Below, piece after piece: positions 63,293 through 64,000 of a stretch of 64,000 bases of DNA. Source of the stretch: Aurantimicrobium minutum (GTDB lineage: Bacteria > Actinomycetota > Actinomycetes > Actinomycetales > Microbacteriaceae). The DNA lies in the NCBI RefSeq assembly GCF_029893825.1, contig NZ_JARXXV010000001.1, positions 496,001-560,000 on the forward strand, in the 5' to 3' direction. The notes beneath the pieces were generated by a model. That model was not told the DNA's origin. It was given only the letters and a program-made list of their open reading frames with translations, and made no database searches. Position 1 is the stretch's first letter. Every line of letters begins with the position of its first letter. Made by a program: the position numbers and the translations under genes.

Positions 63293-63325
63293 TTTCTTAT
63301 CCTTTTAGTTTTCGCTGAGTCCGGA

Positions 63326-63520
63326 TTACAGACCGAGAAGCTTCTTGATGACCTTGGAGTCAGCTGGAGACAGGACCTGGTCCTGGTTCAGGCTGCGCTT
63401 GCGCTTGCCTGACTTGACTTCGAGGTTGTGACGCATGCCGGCTTGCTGCTTCTTGAGCTTGCCGGTACCAGTCACCTTGAAGCGCTTCTTGGACCCGGAG
63501 TGGGTCTTCATCTTTGGCAT
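63326..63520 (-). CDS. rpmI: 50S ribosomal protein L35
   Basis: 64 residues, very basic: [24 protein letters not shown] is the L35 signature. GGAG lies five bases before the ATG. Lies between infC and rplT as in nearly all bacteria. Confidence 0.97.
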   Translation of the reverse strand: MPKMKTHSGSKKRFKVTGTGKLKKQQAGMRHNLEVKSGKRKRSLNQDQVLSPADSKVIKKLLGL

Positions 63521-63570
63521 TGGTTCTCCTTGGTTTTCACTTTCCCGTAAATACGAGAAGGTAAGGGCTG

Positions 63571-64000
63571 TTAGTCGTCGAGCTCGTCAGAGACCGACTT
63601 GGTGGACTTCTTGGGTGCAGCTGCCTTCGCAGCTGTGGTCTTGGGGGCTGCCTTTGCAGGCTTCTCGGCAACTACCTCTGCCTCGACAACCTGAACAGCA
63701 TTTGCCTTGTCGTCTTCAACGGCAAGGACAGATTCGCCTGATTTGGCTTCTTTCTTTTCTCCACGCTTGTTGGCATCACGCTTCGCGTTCTGCTCAGCCT
63801 TGGCTTCAGACTTGCTGCGCAGTGGGCCAATAATCATGACCATGTTGCGGCCATCGATGGTGGGGTTAGATTCGACAGTTCCGAACTCAGCTACCTCTTC
63901 AGCAAACTTCTGGAGAAGACGTACACCTTGTTCTGGACGTGACTGTTCACGACCGCGGAACAAGATCATGGCCTTGACCTTGTCACCATCGTTGAGGAAG
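63571..64000 (-). CDS. infC: Translation initiation factor IF-3, C-terminal part (runs off the window)
   Basis: The final 143 codons; the 5' part lies beyond the right edge. The frame reads [25 protein letters not shown], the C-domain of IF-3, then [17 protein letters not shown]. After the conserved domain comes a long Lys/Ala/Glu-rich tail (about 70 residues, from [13 protein letters not shown] to the stop) of the kind seen in Actinobacteria but absent from E. coli IF-3. First gene of the infC-rpmI-rplT operon. Confidence 0.95.
   Translation of the reverse strand, partial: FLNDGDKVKAMILFRGREQSRPEQGVRLLQKFAEEVAEFGTVESNPTIDGRNMVMIIGPLRSKSEAKAEQNAKRDANKRGEKKEAKSGESVLAVEDDKANAVQVVEAEVVAEKPAKAAPKTTAAKAAAPKKSTKSVSDELDD

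Overview
The window is an ordinary, gene-dense stretch of actinobacterial chromosome with a base composition near half G+C by eye. Gene content and order point to the family Microbacteriaceae, probably one of the small-genome freshwater or marine lineages (Aurantimicrobium/Rhodoluna/Aquiluna type). The evidence is the garA-ftsR-merR block, the xerD-parA-scpA-scpB-rluB-tyrA-cmk-der block, the pheST-arg-tyrS-tlyA-nadK-recN-pyrG order shared with mycobacteria, and a FadR-type GntR propionate locus. The genus is inference. I found no CRISPR array, insertion sequence, prophage, integron or recognisable defence island.

Layout. 1-4.9 kb: start of pyruvate carboxylase (partial), an orphan ParA ATPase, two MerR regulators with the FHA protein GarA/OdhI, and a DEAD-box RNA helicase. 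4.9-8.8 kb: a minus-strand run of long-form GAPDH, an EamA transporter and an Fe-S photolyase. 8.9-19.2 kb: the accessory part. It holds an AT-richer SDR/LacI pair with a perfect palindromic operator, a RidA/UPF0303/LysE/EamA run, beta-carbonic anhydrase, a YtcJ-like amidohydrolase, a DUF2200 protein, an Ntn-type amide hydrolase and an MFS exporter. tRNA-Pro(GGG), a TMEM175-type channel and a NUDIX protein follow.

20.5-34 kb: one long minus-strand housekeeping series running from a 54-codon gene through tlyA, nadK, recN, pyrG, nudix, xerD, parA, scpA, scpB, rluB, tyrA and cmk to der. 34-42.6 kb: a short-chain fatty acid module. prpC, prpB, prpD and a GntR regulator lie on the minus strand, divergent from prpE/acs, a DUF485 gene and actP, with three identical TGTATACA sites between them. 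42.7-45.6 kb: a HAD phosphatase and an unusual repeat/TPR protein. 45.7-51 kb: a complete rrn operon on the minus strand with its promoter. 51.6-64 kb: tyrS, argH, argF, argB, argJ, argC, pheT, pheS, a TrmH-type methyltransferase, rplT, rpmI and the 3' part of infC.

Themes. The fatty acid module sits inside what in mycobacteria is one continuous series (TPR-HAD-small ORF-tlyA), so it looks like an insertion flanked by strong terminators. Several genes that open transcription units lack a Shine-Dalgarno but carry a TANNNT hexamer about six bases before the start codon, as expected for leaderless mRNAs. The arginine cluster is abridged (no argD, argG or argR here). No entirely new system could be shown. 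The best leads are the YGDR-repeat protein, the GntR operator array, the leaderless-start pattern and the amide-hydrolase/exporter neighbourhood.
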